From contig NC_091677.1 of assembly GCF_042453785.1 (NCBI RefSeq), positions 4,187,501-4,251,500 on the forward strand: DNA of 64,000 nucleotides, read 5' to 3'. Both the position numbers and the translations under genes were made by a program. Shown here piece after piece: positions 34,003 to 46,088 of the stretch; position 1 is the first letter of the stretch, and the number at the start of each line of letters is the position of its first letter. The DNA is from Malus domestica (lineage: Eukaryota > Streptophyta > Magnoliopsida > Rosales > Rosaceae). A model generated the notes under the pieces. The model saw nothing but the letters and a program-made list of their open reading frames with translations, made no database searches and was not told the DNA's origin.

Positions 34003-35538
34003 ATGGCATTGAAATTCATTCAAGTTTGCGGGGTAGCTCCACAACCAGGCTCACCGGCCACCTCGGCCATCCCTGCTCAAGGAGAGAAACTTATGTACGA
34101 TGGAGATGTCACTCCATCAGAAGCAATATCTCAAGTCAATCACATTATGCCGGAGGACTCGTCTCTTCCTCTAACCTTCATTGACCTCGTATGGCTAAGG
34201 TATCCACCCTTCCATCGCCTTTTCTTCTATGACATATTGCCTTGCTCTTCCCCGGCAGATACCCTACTCTTCTTTCATTCAATAATTATTCCAAAACTCA
34301 AAACCTCTCTCTCTATCGCCCTCCAACATTTTCTACCTCTAGCCGGAAACATCACTTGGCCCGAAAGCTCCCCCAAACCCACCCTAAATTATGTCAAAGG
34401 CGACACCGTTTCCCTCACAGTAGCTGAATCTGAAGCCGATTTCCACCATCTCTCAAGCAATGACTTTAACATTGATGCCAAAGAATACCACCCTCTTGTA
34501 CCCCAACTGGCGAAATCTGACGAAAAAGCCGCCGTGATGGCGTTTCAAATCACCGTCCTTCCCAACAGCGGCGGCTTTTCCATTGGAATATCCATGCACC
34601 ATGCAGTTGTTGACGGCAAGACTCTCTTCATGTTTCTGAAATCATGGACCCACATATGCAAACATGTTCATAAATCTGATGACATTGTTTTGCCTGATCA
34701 GCTAAAACCATTTTACGACAGAAGGGTTCTGAAAGACCCCATCTGTCTCCAACTGGAAGAGATTTACTTGAACCAGTTTCTGAACATGGACAGACGACAA
34801 AATAATCGAAGCTTGAAGGTTGCAGCCCGCTATGAATCTCTAGTGATATCAAATTCAACTCGGGGCAACTTCGAATTCACGAGCGCAAAGATTCAAGCTT
34901 TACGGAAATGGGTCAGGACAAGGAAACAACAGGAAGGAGATGATGGATCCGTTCATTTGTCGACATTTTCTCTAACGTGTGCCTACACATGGGTTTGCTT
35001 ACTAAAAGCCGAGAAAGAAGAGCAAGAAGAAGTAAACGGGGACGAAATAATACCTATGGCATTTAGCGTGGACTGCCGGTCGCGCTTAACCCCTCCTTTG
35101 CCTGCAAACTATTTTGGAAACTGTGTAACGGGCTGTCGAGCACTTGCAGAAAGAAAAGGACTTCTAGGAGAAGACGGGTTGGTTGTAGCGGTAAATGCGA
35201 TTAGTGAAGCCATTACGGGTTTGGATGGTGGGACTTTGACGAATGGCGCGGAGAATTTGGTTTCCAAATTTTACCCTTCTGATGAACAGACTGGTAGTGG
35301 TGCTGGTCATCGGAGAGTATTTACAACCGCTGGATCGCATCGGTTTGACATGTACGATACTGATTTTGGATGGGGAAGGCCAAGGAGCACTGAAGTAGTT
35401 CGGATACATACAATCGGAATAATCACTTTTGCAGATGGCAAGAATGGTGGCGGAGCTGTTGACATCGGGTTGGTTTTGAAAAAACATCATATGGAGGCTT
35501 TCGCTTCACTATTTGCTAAAGGTCTTGAAACCCTTTGA
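34003..35538 (+). CDS. BAHD acyltransferase 1 (malonyl/aromatic acyltransferase type)
   Basis: A cytosolic enzyme that moves an acyl group from a CoA thioester (often malonyl- or hydroxycinnamoyl-CoA) to a hydroxyl, usually on a flavonoid or phenolic glucoside. 511 residues, intronless, slightly longer than the usual 440-480 because of an extended N-terminus. The catalytic HxxxD is H200-AVV-D204 within SMHHAVVDGKT, and the structural DFGWG is at residues 454-458. LPLAGN at about 111 and the NYFGNC stretch fit the anthocyanin/phenolic-glucoside acyltransferase clade. It is followed by a tandem copy at 37662-39203 about 92% alike at protein level by eye. The shared leader (FHLIQVC-like FIQVCGVAPQPG) supports the ATG at 34003. 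Substrate cannot be read from the sequence. Confidence 0.9.
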   Translation: MALKFIQVCGVAPQPGSPATSAIPAQGEKLMYDGDVTPSEAISQVNHIMPEDSSLPLTFIDLVWLRYPPFHRLFFYDILPCSSPADTLLFFHSIIIPKLKTSLSIALQHFLPLAGNITWPESSPKPTLNYVKGDTVSLTVAESEADFHHLSSNDFNIDAKEYHPLVPQLAKSDEKAAVMAFQITVLPNSGGFSIGISMHHAVVDGKTLFMFLKSWTHICKHVHKSDDIVLPDQLKPFYDRRVLKDPICLQLEEIYLNQFLNMDRRQNNRSLKVAARYESLVISNSTRGNFEFTSAKIQALRKWVRTRKQQEGDDGSVHLSTFSLTCAYTWVCLLKAEKEEQEEVNGDEIIPMAFSVDCRSRLTPPLPANYFGNCVTGCRALAERKGLLGEDGLVVAVNAISEAITGLDGGTLTNGAENLVSKFYPSDEQTGSGAGHRRVFTTAGSHRFDMYDTDFGWGRPRSTEVVRIHTIGIITFADGKNGGGAVDIGLVLKKHHMEAFASLFAKGLETL

Positions 35539-36496
35539 AGTTTGAAGTCTCATTTTATATGTATTCTGGTCAGCTGAAAATTTTTATGCTTTATGATTAA
35601 TCTTGTGATGCTTTTTGGAGCAGGAAGCTCTATGTTTCTCGGACAAATTGGTATAAATAATGCTGCATAAAAAAATTTAGGAAGACTTTGCACAAAACCA
35701 AGGGCAGTGGTCTTTACATCCTTTAGTACTAGTACTGCGTTTAGTGAGGCGCGAGTGAAACTTAGTCCCCCTTGGTCTATTTATTCCTAGTCCAGACAGC
35801 ACCAAACATTCTTGACGTGAAATCGTCTGAGGTTTGGAGGGCAGCTGCTTGTGATATGAGCTCCCTTCTATTAAGAAAAATAATCTTAGTGTCACCACCA
35901 TGCATAGGGAGTTACATGACCTACGGGAAGGCCGTCTCTGCTATCCATTGGCGGCCTTCTCACTGGCAGCCGGCCCTAGCGCCAGTCAAAATTAAGGTAA
36001 GGTTGTCAGTCGTTACAAGCAATTCACAAACATATTTGGGACCATTGAATTATTTCCAACTGATTTTACAAGTCTATTAATTAACGGAAATGAAATTACA
36101 CTTTACAAACCTCACCTTTCAAGATGAGTAATAGTTTGTCTACTAGAACATATAATTATCATATGCTAAAAGATTATAGTTACAATAACCTTTCTGGAGA
36201 ATTTCCCCGCTGCCGCTTTCCCAACGCTATAAATCTTAAATGTCCTAAATCTTTTGATATCATTCAAAATGCTCAAGAATCGAGATACAGTAAGAGAGAT
36301 GTTAAGACCATTTCTAAAGAAAATGTCAAAAGTGTCAAGATAAAGAAACAAATTTACGCCTACCATCCTAGTCGTTTGTTTTGACAACATAGATCAAAAC
36401 GTCAAATCACTACCATTTGAATTTATTTAATAAATGCCTCTCACAATCCACTAATCACATGATGTGCCCAATTTGCACAATTTTTTTCAATTTTTG
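35539..36496. other. Downstream part of BAHD unit 1, with a possible LRR gene remnant
   Basis: Sequence after BAHD gene 1 matches sequence after BAHD gene 2, first continuously (35539-35770 against 39204-39430) and again at 35930-36250 against 40200-40470. Within it, 36157-36245 reads KDYSYNNLSGEFPRC in one frame, like the end of a leucine-rich repeat (family form LSYNNLSGEIP). No complete gene. Confidence 0.4.
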
Positions 36497-37610
36497 TAAC
36501 AGTAGAACTCACAATATATAAAAGGAAAAAAAAAATATTTGACTGATCATTTGGAAAAAAGAAATTTAGTATATAACTTCAAAAAGCAATGTCAGCTCTC
36601 AATTGAAATTTGACAATTTATATTTAATAGCTCTATTAAAGATGCTCTCAAAACTAGAATTCTTCGTAGGCTTTTTATCACTTCATATTTTTGGCACAAT
36701 TCTAATGCCAAAATTATAAAATATTATACTAAAACTGTGAGATGATGGAAAGTTTCATTTTGAGAGAGTTCATTTAGTATTTCTCTTATTTACAAAATTT
36801 AGTCGGCATATTAAATTTCGCATTACCCTTTCTTAAAAAATGAATTATTGATTGAGCATCGGTCGGTGCTTCCTTAGTTTTGTGTTTACTAGCTGTATTA
36901 GTACATTGTATATTGTCTTGGAACCCATGAAACCAGCAGCCATCGACGACTTTTGCTTTTACCTAAATTTTGAATGAAACAGTGAATTAAATAAGTTTAA
37001 TCATGTCATTAGGCACTTAAATTTTGGATGAACCAATGAATTAAATATGTTTGATCATGTCATTAGGCAGTGTTAAACTATATTATATGATTAACAGTAG
37101 AACTCACAATATACGATTAAAAAAACAATTTGACTCATCCTTTGGAAAAATGATATTTAGTATCTAACTTCAAATTTTACAATTTAAATCTAACATTTCA
37201 ATTGAAGATGCTCTAGACTCTCTCAAAACTGGAACTCTCTATGTACTCTCCGCCATCTATGTTTTTTGCACAATTTCTATGTCAATATTATAAAATATTA
37301 TGCCAAAACTGTGAGGTGACTGAGAGTCCAATTTTAAGAATCTCTTTAGTATTTTTCTTCTTTACAAAATTTAAAATGCATATTTAGTCTCGCATTACCC
37401 TGTTTTAAAAATGAATTATTGATTTGAGCATCGGTGCTTCCTTAGTTTTGTATTTACCACCTGTATTAAAAAATTATATATTATCTTGGAACCCATGAAG
37501 CCGGCAGCCATCGACGACTTTGCTTTTACGTAAATTTTGGATGAACCAATGAATTAAATAGGTTTGATCATGTCATTAGGCAGTGTTAAACTATATTATA
37601 TAATTAAACA
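36497..37610. repeat. Tandemly duplicated upstream region of BAHD gene 2
   Basis: Two diverged units, about 36497-37091 and 37092-37610. Both start AACAGTAGAACTCACAATATA, contain TTGGAACCCATGAA and CAGCCATCGACGACTTT, and end with the 54-bp repeat and GGCAGTGTTAAACTATATTAT. The first unit has two 54-bp repeats, the second one. BAHD gene 1 has only one such unit upstream. The gene-proximal unit ends about 50 bp before the start codon at 37662, so the promoter of gene 2 is in effect duplicated. Confidence 0.75.
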
Positions 37611-37661
37611 CTTCATTAAAAAGTTGTTCATTTCATTTCCAAACTCCAATCCGATAATCCA

Positions 37662-39203
37662 ATGGCAGTGAAAGTCATTCAAGTTTGCAGGGTAGCTCCA
37701 CAACCTGGCTCGTCGGCGGCCTCGGCCATCCCAACTCAAGGAGGGAAACAAACTTACGATGGAGATGCCGCTATGTCAGAAGCAATATTCCAAGTCAATC
37801 ACGCACTGCCGGCTCAAGATTACTCGTCTCTTCCTCTAACCTTCATTGACCTCCTATGGCTAAGGTATCCACCCTTCCATCGCCTTTTCTTCTATAACAT
37901 ATTGCCTTTCTCTTGCCCTGCAGATACCCTACTCTTTTTTCATTCAATAATTATTCCAAAACTCAAAACCTCTCTCTCTCTCACCCTCCAACATTTTCTC
38001 CCTCTAGCCGGAAACATCACTTGGCCCGAAAACTCCCCCAAACCCACCCTAAATTATGTCAAGGGCGACACCGTTTCCCTCACAGTAGCCGAATCTGATG
38101 CTGATTTCCACCATCTCTCAAGCAATGACTTTAACATTGATGCCAAAGAATACCACCCTCTTGTACCCCAGCTGGAGAACTCTCACGAAAAAGCCGCCGT
38201 GATGGCGTTCCAAATCACCGTCTTTCCCAACAGCGGCGGCTTTTCCATTGGAATATCCATGCACCATGCAGTTGTTGACGGCAAGACTCTCTTCATGTTT
38301 CTGAAATCATGGACCCACATATGCAGACATGTTCATCAATCTGATGACGTTGTTTTGCCTGATCAGCTCAAACCATTTTACGACAGAAGGGGTATGAAAG
38401 ACCCCATCTTTCTCCAACTGGAAGAGATTTACTTGAACCAGTTTCTGAACATGGACAGACAACAAAATAATCGAAGCTTGATGGTTGCAGCCCGCTATAA
38501 ATCTCTAGTGATATCAAATTCAACTCGAGGCAACTTCGAATTCACGAGCGCAAAGATACAAGCTTTACGGAAATGGATCATGGCCAGGAAACAACAGGAA
38601 GGACATGATCGATCTGTTCATTTGTCAACATTTTCTCTAACGTGCGCCTACTCATGGATTTGCTTGCTAAAAGCAGAGCAAGAAGAGCAAGATGAAGTAA
38701 AAGGGGACAAAATAATACCTATGGTAATTAACGTGGACTGCCGGTCGCGCTTAACCCCTCCTTTGCCTGCAAACTATTTTGGAAACTGCGTAACGGCCCG
38801 TCTAGCACTTGCAGAAAGAAAAGGACTTCTGGGAGAAGATGGGTTGGTTGTAGCGGTAAATGCGATTAGTGAAGCCATTAAGGGTTTGGATGACGGGAGT
38901 TTGATGAATGGCGCGGAGAATCTCGTTTCCAGTTTGTACCCTTCTGATGAACAGACTAGTAGTGGTGCTGGTCATCGGAGATTCTTTACAACCGCTGGAT
39001 CGCATCGGTTTGACATGTATGATACTGATTTTGGATGGGGAAGGCCAAGGAGCACCGAAGTGGTTCGGATGCATACAGTCGGAACGATCACTTTTGCAGA
39101 TGGTAAGAACGGCGGCGGAGCTGTTGACATCGGGTTGGTTTTGAAAAAACATCATATGGATGCTTTTGCTTCTCTATTTGCAAAAGGTCTTGAAACCCTT
39201 TGA
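37662..39203 (+). CDS. BAHD acyltransferase 2 (tandem copy)
   Basis: 513 residues, intronless, a tandem duplicate of the gene at 34003. It keeps the catalytic SMHHAVVDGKT and the YDTDFGWG motif, with no internal stop or frameshift, so it is probably active. Differences cluster in the N-terminal 50 residues (two inserted residues near QDYSSLP) and in surface loops such as KKQQEGHDRSVH; CRVAPQPGSSAA replaces CGVAPQPGSPAT. The upstream region differs strongly from gene 1 because it has been duplicated again, so expression may have diverged more than catalysis. Acyl donor and acceptor are unknown; anthocyanin or phenolic-glucoside malonyltransferases are the closest families I know. Confidence 0.9.
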   Translation: MAVKVIQVCRVAPQPGSSAASAIPTQGGKQTYDGDAAMSEAIFQVNHALPAQDYSSLPLTFIDLLWLRYPPFHRLFFYNILPFSCPADTLLFFHSIIIPKLKTSLSLTLQHFLPLAGNITWPENSPKPTLNYVKGDTVSLTVAESDADFHHLSSNDFNIDAKEYHPLVPQLENSHEKAAVMAFQITVFPNSGGFSIGISMHHAVVDGKTLFMFLKSWTHICRHVHQSDDVVLPDQLKPFYDRRGMKDPIFLQLEEIYLNQFLNMDRQQNNRSLMVAARYKSLVISNSTRGNFEFTSAKIQALRKWIMARKQQEGHDRSVHLSTFSLTCAYSWICLLKAEQEEQDEVKGDKIIPMVINVDCRSRLTPPLPANYFGNCVTARLALAERKGLLGEDGLVVAVNAISEAIKGLDDGSLMNGAENLVSSLYPSDEQTSSGAGHRRFFTTAGSHRFDMYDTDFGWGRPRSTEVVRMHTVGTITFADGKNGGGAVDIGLVLKKHHMDAFASLFAKGLETL

Positions 39204-39660
39204 AGTTTGAAGTCTCATTTCATATATATTCTGGTCAGCTGAAAAATTGTATGCTTCTTCATGATTAATCTTGTGATGTTTTTTGGAGCAGGAAGCTCTA
39301 TGTTTCTCGGACGAATTGGTATAAATAATGTTGCAAGAAAAAACTTCGGAAGACTCGGCACAAAACCAAGGACAATGGTCTTTACTTCCTTTAGTACTAG
39401 CACGAGGCGCGAGTGAAACTTAGTCCCTCTTAGTCACATTTATTCTTAGTCCAGCCAGTACCAAATATGGATAGTCTCAGACAGTCCCTTTTTAACAGCT
39501 TGCATTGCTCTTTGCATGCATGTTTGATTCTTGTGACTATGATCTAGGGAAAATTTGCAATGCCTCTCAAACTTAGGAGTCGATTCGGATTTTTCTCTTT
39601 GAGCATTTAATTTGGTATATATTTTTTCTTTTGGCAAAAAATTTGGTATATATTGAACTT

Positions 39661-39818
39661 GGGTAATGCTAGAGAGACTAAATTTGTTCATTAAATTTTG
39701 TAAACTAAACGACATTGAAGTTTATGATTAGATTATTACTTAAATGTTGATTAACGTGCTTATTTTGTATTGGTGACACATCATTTAGTTTGCAACTTTA
39801 GTCTACCTAGCATTAGTC
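39661..39818. mobile_element. MITE with 9-bp duplication, downstream of BAHD gene 2
   Basis: A 158-bp element with ends GGGTAATGCTAGAGAGACTAAA and the complement of GACTAATGCTAGGTAGACTAAA, flanked by the perfect 9-bp duplication ATTGAACTT (39652-39660 and 39819-39827). Same family as 2121-2281. Confidence 0.85.
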
Positions 39819-40486
39819 ATTGAACTTTCATAGTCTTTTAAAACCTATTAATTTACCAAATTGAAAGTCGAGAAGGAGAATCCATTTTCGCTATAATTTG
39901 TTAGCCAATAATCGTTTATATTTGGGGATTTAAACTTGTTTATTTTGGTTACACTCCTTGAAACTCAATTTTAATTTCACTTTGTCCTTGTAGCTCAAAA
40001 ATCGTCACTTTACTCCCTGAAACTCAAAAATTGCTCCACTTTGCTCTTTAAAACTCAATTTTGATTCCATTTTGTCCCATGAAACTCAAACATTGTCATT
40101 TTACTCTATAAAACTCAAAAATTCGCTTCACATCATCTAAGGTCACAAATCATGGTCTTCATCATGCTTAATCTAAGCCTTTTGGTCGGCAGCTGCTTGC
40201 GAGTTACGACCTAAGGGAAGGTCGTCTCTGCTTCCCACCAGCGGCCGGCCCTAGCGGCACAGCAATCACAAACATATTTTGGATAACTGATTTTACAAGT
40301 CCATTAATTAACGAAAATGAAATTACACTTTACAACCCTCACCCTTTCATGATGAGTAATAGTTTGTCTACTAGAACATATAGTAATCATATGCTAAAAG
40401 ATTATCGTTACAATAACCTTTCTGAAGAATTTCCCCGCCGCCAGTTTCCCAACGCTATAAATCTTAATCGTCCTATTAACAACGTC
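39819..40486. other. Spacer between BAHD gene 2 and the E4 gene
   Basis: At 39950-40135 a loose tandem array of phrases such as CCTTGAAACTCAA and TTTACTCCCTGAAACTCAAAAA (four to five units of about 35-40 bp) resembles the end of a Mutator-like element. At 40200-40470 the BAHD unit homology resumes, including a second copy of the LRR-like remnant (40398-40470). It ends a few bases before the stop codon of the E4 gene. Confidence 0.45.
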
Positions 40487-43400
40487 CTAATCAATTAGCA
40501 TCTCACTAGTTGTAGTTTGTATCGTCGCCTTGGTGCTCTGCGTGCTCAAGTCTTCCCCGTGCTTCTTCGATTCTTGGGACCTAATGAACTCCTGTATCCT
40601 TGCCTTTAATTCATTGTCTGGTATCAGCATGTCCGCAGTAAGATGTGATCGGTTGAACGGATCAGACTGCAAATCGCATGCAATAGATAAATTAGCAAGA
40701 TAGGAGATGCGTTTCATAAAGATTACCCTATATATTATCACATAAGGATTGATGACGTACGCTATCACTAAGAAGATGCCTTTGAATGACGGGCCGGTCT
40801 ACCGTGATTCTTGAAGACGGTAAGATAACTGGATCCTTCATTAAAGTGTACTGCAAGAAAGAAAATACATGCAACGTAAGACGGTCCCAACATATCTACT
40901 TAGCCACTACACAAAAATGTACCTGAATTGGATCGAGGAATTCATCTGGTATATCCCCAAGAGTAGCTTCAGTGTCCATGGCCTCCGAAGCAGCAACCTT
41001 TGCTTTCGCACCTAACTCGATAAACTCTCGTATGATCCTCCCATCTTCACCAATTTTCCTTAGGACATCCGCCGCAGCACTAAACAACTGAAGCAACGTA
41101 CAATTGTGTCAGACAGTGTCCAAGTCAAACATAAAGATAGAAGTTAAAAGCAACGCTTTGACTCATCTGAATTACCTGCTCATTGTACGACCGACCATCC
41201 TTTGAGATGGCAGCTGGAAATATATTTTCTGAATCACCCTTTGCCAAATGAACATATATGTATACAATCTTTAAACAAAATAAAAAATAAAAAGGAAGTC
41301 AGGCTGGGCGTGCTTCAATCAAATAAACGCAAACATCTCCGGCAACAACAAATCAGACACTCATAAATGTGCATGAGCATAGGCTAGAAATGCTAATGAG
41401 TGGGTCAGGGCCAGCTAAGCTGTGGAACCATGAGCCATGTTCAACTGAACCTTCTTTACTAACAGGCAGATTTTGATTCAGTCATACAAATATAACCATA
41501 TATAAACATATAATTTCAACTGCATGTCATCCACCAAGCAAAAATCACATTAGTATGCCAACCTGCTTAAGCAATTGCTTTGGACGGAATTCATATTTCT
41601 CAGGGTCTTTCAAACTAAGCGATTTTCTTTGAGGGCCTACTAATTGCAACAAAAAGTAATTGAGCATGCTGGCCACCCTTTCAACCTGAACAGAAAAACA
41701 AATAACAAAGCTGTTCAGAATATACTAAGAAGATAAACCACGTGGAAACTTTTGGATTTAGCAACCAAACAATCACTTCAGAGCGATAAGCATGCATCTG
41801 CATGAATGTGTGCATGTGTGAGAGATTGAAAGAGATGTTTATACCATCTCAGGAAGTAGAAAAGGAGCTGTAATCTGCTCTGTAGTAAATGCCAGCATAC
41901 TAACGTCTTCATTTGCTAATTTCATATCTATTCGGATAATCTGCAAATACAAGCATTCATTTGGTTAGGTACTAACTTCCAAACGAACACTATTAACGGG
42001 TTTTGTTTGAGTGGAGGGAAGATGAAACAGACATTCTCTTGAGAATGGAATAGGCGGGTTCTCTCCTGCCTTTCTTGAGCAGGTCTGCGCTCCCATTCTG
42101 CAGTGTTCGACATCTCAGCTTCCAGTTCTTTGAGTTCAAGAATTTTGTTAAGACTTTCATCCAGAAGATAGATGCTATCATTGATCAAAAAGTTTAAGAA
42201 ATTCAAGTAAACACCCTTCTCCTCTTCCTTAGCAATCTGGAGCAATATTAAAGTTATTGCAGTCAAGGGCAAATGCCGTAAAGAAATCAGAGTGCAGAAA
42301 TTACAGAACTTAGAATCACGACAGAAAGTTCAAACATGTCTTTCCATTAAAGTACTGTACCTGTTTCCAAGCATTTCGATGACTAGGGACATGCCACAGA
42401 TATTCAAGAAGTTCAGCAATGTTGTGGCGAATATTAAACTTGTCATAGAACTGCACAATTGGAAAACAAACACGACAATTAAAAAAATAATAATTGAGAA
42501 TGCAAAATATAGTTAGATGAATGTCCTTCGATATCACACACACATGATCATAAGAGCACTCACCTGTGTGTGAGAGCCAGTGAACTCAATGTCGACATAT
42601 AGCTTCAAGAGATTCCTCACAAGATACTCAAGAGATAGTTGGTGCCCTTCAAATAGGGTCGCTGTAGCAGATGATCCACTGCAGATGCAATGAAAATTTT
42701 TATAAATTCCCAATTTTCATCATCAAATCAAAGGATGTGATACAAAATGGCGAAGTTAAACCACCTTCTACGGGGCATCCAGCAGTTTAGGACTTCAACC
42801 ATCTTTGCTCTTAGATAAGGGTTCCTAATATATTCTGGACTTGCCATAAACATTATAATGAAGTTCATAAAATCATCCTGCAAAGCAAAAATATAAAATT
42901 AATAACACTTGAAGATAAGACTACAGGAAGTATGAAGAGAATAATTTATGATAAAAGCCATTTAATAAAAAATCTACCAACAAAACCCCATCCAAGGCTT
43001 TTGGAATCCGGGAAGCAAATATAAGCAACTCCATGGCATCTTCCACAAAATGCTCAGGCATAGAAGCAAACTCCATGGGGCAAGTTGATGGTAGAGGCAT
43101 TTTAAATCCACCAACTAAGCGAACTAGCCACACCACCATCAAACGGTAGAAAGTAAGAGCACTCTGTATAAGTGTCGGATCCTGAAGGAAAAGAAAAAAC
43201 AAATATAAGGACCAGTAGTGGCTCCAAACAAGAACCCCATTGAAGAAAGAATGGTTAAAAATATCTAACCATAGAATAGGCATAGACAGACTTCCTACAA
43301 AGATGATGCAAATGCCAGAGACTAGAATGGCCACCCAACAAATCATTCAGCTTCAATATGACTAGCAACTTAGTTCGACCCTCAACAACCATATGAAAAT

Positions 43401-46088
43401 AGATACAAGCTCAAGTCTAATAGGTTATGATACCAACCTCATAAGAGCTATTCAAAAATATACATGACCCAACTAAGTGCAAATAACCACACAAGCGGGT
43501 GCGCACACACAGTTCGGACATACCCTTAATATCTGAGCTTCGTAACAAAGCTTTTCCTGCGAATACGACTCTATTTCCTTCTCAAGGCGAGCTATATCCA
43601 TCTCCAATTGTGGAGAAGATGTCTGGCCTTGCATGGCTTTAAGTGTGGAAAGAGTATCTTCAGACCTTGAAATGTCCTGGATTGAGTATTTTCCATACAT
43701 AAATGTTCCACACATCAATTACAGATAACAATTTACACAGTTCATGAAGTGTATGAAAATCTTATATCATAAAAATAACACGCGTGTGGTATTTGATGTC
43801 TTCTAATAAAGGATACCCCAGTTACCTGTACTAAATGTTTAAAGTCAGAAAATGCTTTCAGCAAACCCAGATTGAGCACCCTTGCAGTCATGAAGAAGCA
43901 TTCACAAATAAATGAATATTTAGCTTTTTCACTGCTTGGCTTCACGTTGACACTATTACCGGAACTGGTGGCTTCTTGAGATTGTAAAAGGCGATTTTCA
44001 CCATCAGTACTCCCCATATTAGCTTTATTAATCCATTCAGTTACTTCTTCAGATGATGCATGTAAAGCAGTCAAACCTCTAATGTAGGTCGAGAAACAAT
44101 GGTTAGCATGCAGAACTGAAGAAGGAAAACTTATGCCTACTGATAAAAAAATCCTCACCTTAACTCCAAACGGTTACTGTAAAATACATATTTTGGATCA
44201 ATTTTGTCCCTTTTTGTTAAATTTGCATCCAAAAACGGCTCACAAAGCCGAAGCATGACAGCACTGAGATTGACAAACATGCCTGAACTTGCACATGAAA
44301 GAGGATCCACCTATGACCATAGTAGCAAATTACTGGATGTTCATAACATAAGAATCCAAAGATTCCTTACTAAAAGTTGATACCAGTTATCAATAGAAAA
44401 AAGGTTTCAATTAAGAGTAAACTAAATAATTGTTTGTCCAACAGTTTTGCTGGCCAAGATTACAATATTTTCACAAAATAACATCACTGTTGGTATCTGA
44501 TCAAAGACAATACCTGAATATGGGCCCTTGATGAGTTTTTGTTGATCACCTCTGCTAGATACTCAAGAACATTCTCACGAGTGTCAGCATTTTTCAGTAG
44601 TAAGAGAAGAACTTCAGTAAGGCCATCGTATAAGTTACTCATGACTGTCTTAATTGTGGCAAATGAAGATAGCAGATCAGCTGGTCTACGAGTTGAAGAG
44701 TCAGAAAAGCACTGCTGCCTGGTGTTATCGTTCAAGAGAGAAACAATGCATTAATAAGAAGCCCCTTTTTCCTTCTAAACATTAAAGAGAAAAAGAAAGT
44801 GGACTACTAACCCAAAAAGAAAGAGCGCACAGAATGCAACAAGAAAACAATATGCACATTTATCTACCAGTTTCATGCATGGTTCAGTTTCTTTTAGTCG
44901 ACTCAAGAATTATAAGTTTCCAAAGTTTGAGAAGGGGATATGGTAACCAAGCAAATTGACTCCTGTACTTTTTTGTTTCTCTCTCCAAAAGGAGAAAGGT
45001 AAGTTTAACCAAGCCAAACATATACGCATTTCAGTTAAGTGTAGCTTCAATCTTCTACAGTCTAGAAACCGAAAACAACACCGCATTCAAAAATTTATTC
45101 TATACTTTGCTATATCAACATATCAGTACCACAAACCAAAGGAAATAACATAACAACAAGAACATGTCAACACCAAATGCAAATAATAGCAACACGAGAA
45201 GTACAAGCATCATTGGCAAACAACAAACACAAAATAATTCACTCACCCAACATCAGGCTGGCTCTTGAAAATAGGATGATCAGGCAGAGCACTGACATGA
45301 AAAAAAGGACCCAAAATGCTAGTCCTCTCAATCACACGCCCGTTCAAGTACACCCCTTTCGGAATCCACCATGGGTGATTCACGAGTGACCTTGCACCAA
45401 ACGGAAACTTAACCAACAAATACAGAGCCCTCAATGGCTGCTGGAAGTTTCCGAGGGCCGAAACCTTAAGCACAATCTCCCTAAGCTCCTCATACAACCC
45501 CTTCAAAATTGGGTCCAAGCTATCCAAATCGGAGTCAGTGAAGAACTCCTCCAAAAACCCAGGTGGGCACTGAATTCTCCCACTACTCCCACTTCCTCCG
45601 AACCCATCAACCGAACCGCCGCCCTCTGAGAAAATCAATGGCAATAAAGGCGACGCATTCGACTTATTCGAATCGAAATTCGGGTTGGGGAACGATTCGG
45701 GATTTCCCAAATGAATCCTACAATACGAAACCGAAAGCTTCTTCGCTTGCCTAACCAAAGATTCCAATTCAGACTTCACGTTCTTATCTTTCATGGAAGC
45801 AATTTTCTTACCCTCGTCGTAGGCCCGTTTGTAGCACCCGATCAGGTACTGGAACGGCGGTTCAGCAGCGGGGAAGCTGCCGGAGAGCCGATCGATTAGA
45901 ACCGATTCCATGAGGTCGCGAGTGAGCCTCAACTCTTTCCCCTCGCTGAGAATCTCTGCCGCAGTCATCTCCAAGTAAACAATTCGGGAATCGGAGTCCG
46001 ATGAACCGGTCAGCGATACAAGAAAGATTTTGCGGAGGACTATGTCCTCCAACTCCTCCCGGGACCGCTGGGGTTTCGGGGTCGCCAT
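40487..46088 (-). CDS. MUSE3: Ubiquitin conjugation factor E4 (UFD2 type, MUSE3/PUB1-like)
   Basis: A U-box E4 ligase that lengthens ubiquitin chains on substrates already marked. Arabidopsis MUSE3 promotes turnover of the immune receptors SNC1 and RPS2. Sixteen predicted exons: 45247-46088, 44514-44718, 44159-44310, 43826-44078, 43524-43676, 42978-43181, 42765-42877, 42564-42678, 42361-42450, 42033-42236, 41845-41940, 41563-41685, 41176-41268, 40923-41087, 40761-40850, 40487-40666. All phases agree; 1025 residues against about 1038 in Arabidopsis. The start at 46088 (MATPKPQRS) matches the family; an upstream in-frame ATG at 46286 gives a non-conserved extension. The large Ufd2 core (for example [20 protein letters not shown]) occupies most of the protein, and the C-terminal U-box begins at DEFLDPIQ and includes [14 protein letters not shown] and [12 protein letters not shown]. 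No damage seen. Confidence 0.93.

Noticed and set aside
38802-39155. Minus-strand frames opposite the BAHD genes (also 35164-35490)
   Set aside because: Present in both tandem copies as complements of the conserved C-terminal coding region; no independent support.
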